12,807 bases of DNA from JTS-RE37 sp041743425. Its GTDB lineage: Bacteria > Bacteroidota > Bacteroidia > Flavobacteriales > Flavobacteriaceae. Each line of letters starts with the position of its first letter. Position 1 is the first letter of the stretch. Location: positions 1 through 12,807 of the forward strand of contig JBGTMS010000069.1 of NCBI GenBank assembly GCA_041743425.1, in the 5' to 3' direction. The notes below the pieces were generated by a model. It was not told the origin of the DNA. It saw nothing but the letters and a program-made list of their open reading frames with translations, and searched no databases. Of this stretch, positions 12,772 through 12,807 are shown piece after piece. A program made the translations under genes and the position numbers.

Positions 12772-12807
12772 CAAAAAATCGGCATATCTCAGCCTAACAT
12801 CTCCGGA

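Noticed and set aside
1..12807. Mobile elements, defence systems, CRISPR arrays, tRNA or rRNA genes
   Set aside because: I looked for transposase or integrase motifs, spaced direct repeats, cloverleaf-like intergenic sequence and toxin-antitoxin pairs and saw none; all genes look like core chromosomal genes.
12748..12807. Tail of an upstream gene at the right edge
   Set aside because: Short open stretches exist in more than one frame, but 60 bases cannot identify a gene.

Overview
The window is a stretch of ordinary chromosome from a member of the Bacteroidota, most likely a marine flavobacterium (Flavobacteriaceae). Three things point there: flavobacteria-type genes (DUF3098 next to ftsX, DUF3127, the WAGMAKETAHQ-type histidine kinase, a PepSY-like secreted protein, a degenerate Rieske lipoprotein); weak Shine-Dalgarno sequences; and repeated matches to the Bacteroidota promoter (TAnnTTTG at -7, TTG near -33). 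I see no transposase, integrase, phage gene, CRISPR array, tRNA or rRNA. Gene density is very high and no stretch over 300 bases lacks a gene. GC content was judged only by eye and looks uniform.

Left part, 1-4902. leuS (5' two thirds only, minus strand, running off the left edge) is divergent from a plus-strand cluster: ftsX, a DUF3098 membrane protein, uppP, then truB after a 214-base gap. The leuS-ftsX gap holds two facing -7-like boxes and a strong GC-rich hairpin in the presumed leuS leader. FtsX and UppP both act at the cell wall (hydrolase control and lipid-carrier recycling); the DUF3098 protein sits between them and uppP abuts it with a TTG start.

Middle, 4977-8938. A TonB-like envelope protein is followed by tag (3-methyladenine DNA glycosylase I) and a secreted PepSY-like protein that overlaps it. 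Facing them on the minus strand are aat (N-end-rule aminoacyl transferase) and the pair flavin reductase then DUF3127, whose protein is OB-fold-like with an SSB-style acidic C-terminal tip.

Right part, 9047-12747. A two-TM sensor histidine kinase is coupled by an ATGA overlap to a membrane-anchored zinc-ribbon protein, with no response regulator nearby. On the minus strand lie greA and a HIT-family hydrolase. A Rieske-fold lipoprotein that has lost a cluster ligand is divergent from greA. An uncharacterised TIM-barrel protein closes the window on the minus strand behind a 12-bp palindrome.

I did not find an obviously new multi-gene system. The most interesting signals are small: predicted near-leaderless promoters with a shared TTTGCAG signature, 5'-leader hairpins on leuS and greA, the SSB-like tail of DUF3127, the orphan kinase/zinc-ribbon pair and the degenerate Rieske protein. 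All of these are reading by eye, with no database search or folding computation.
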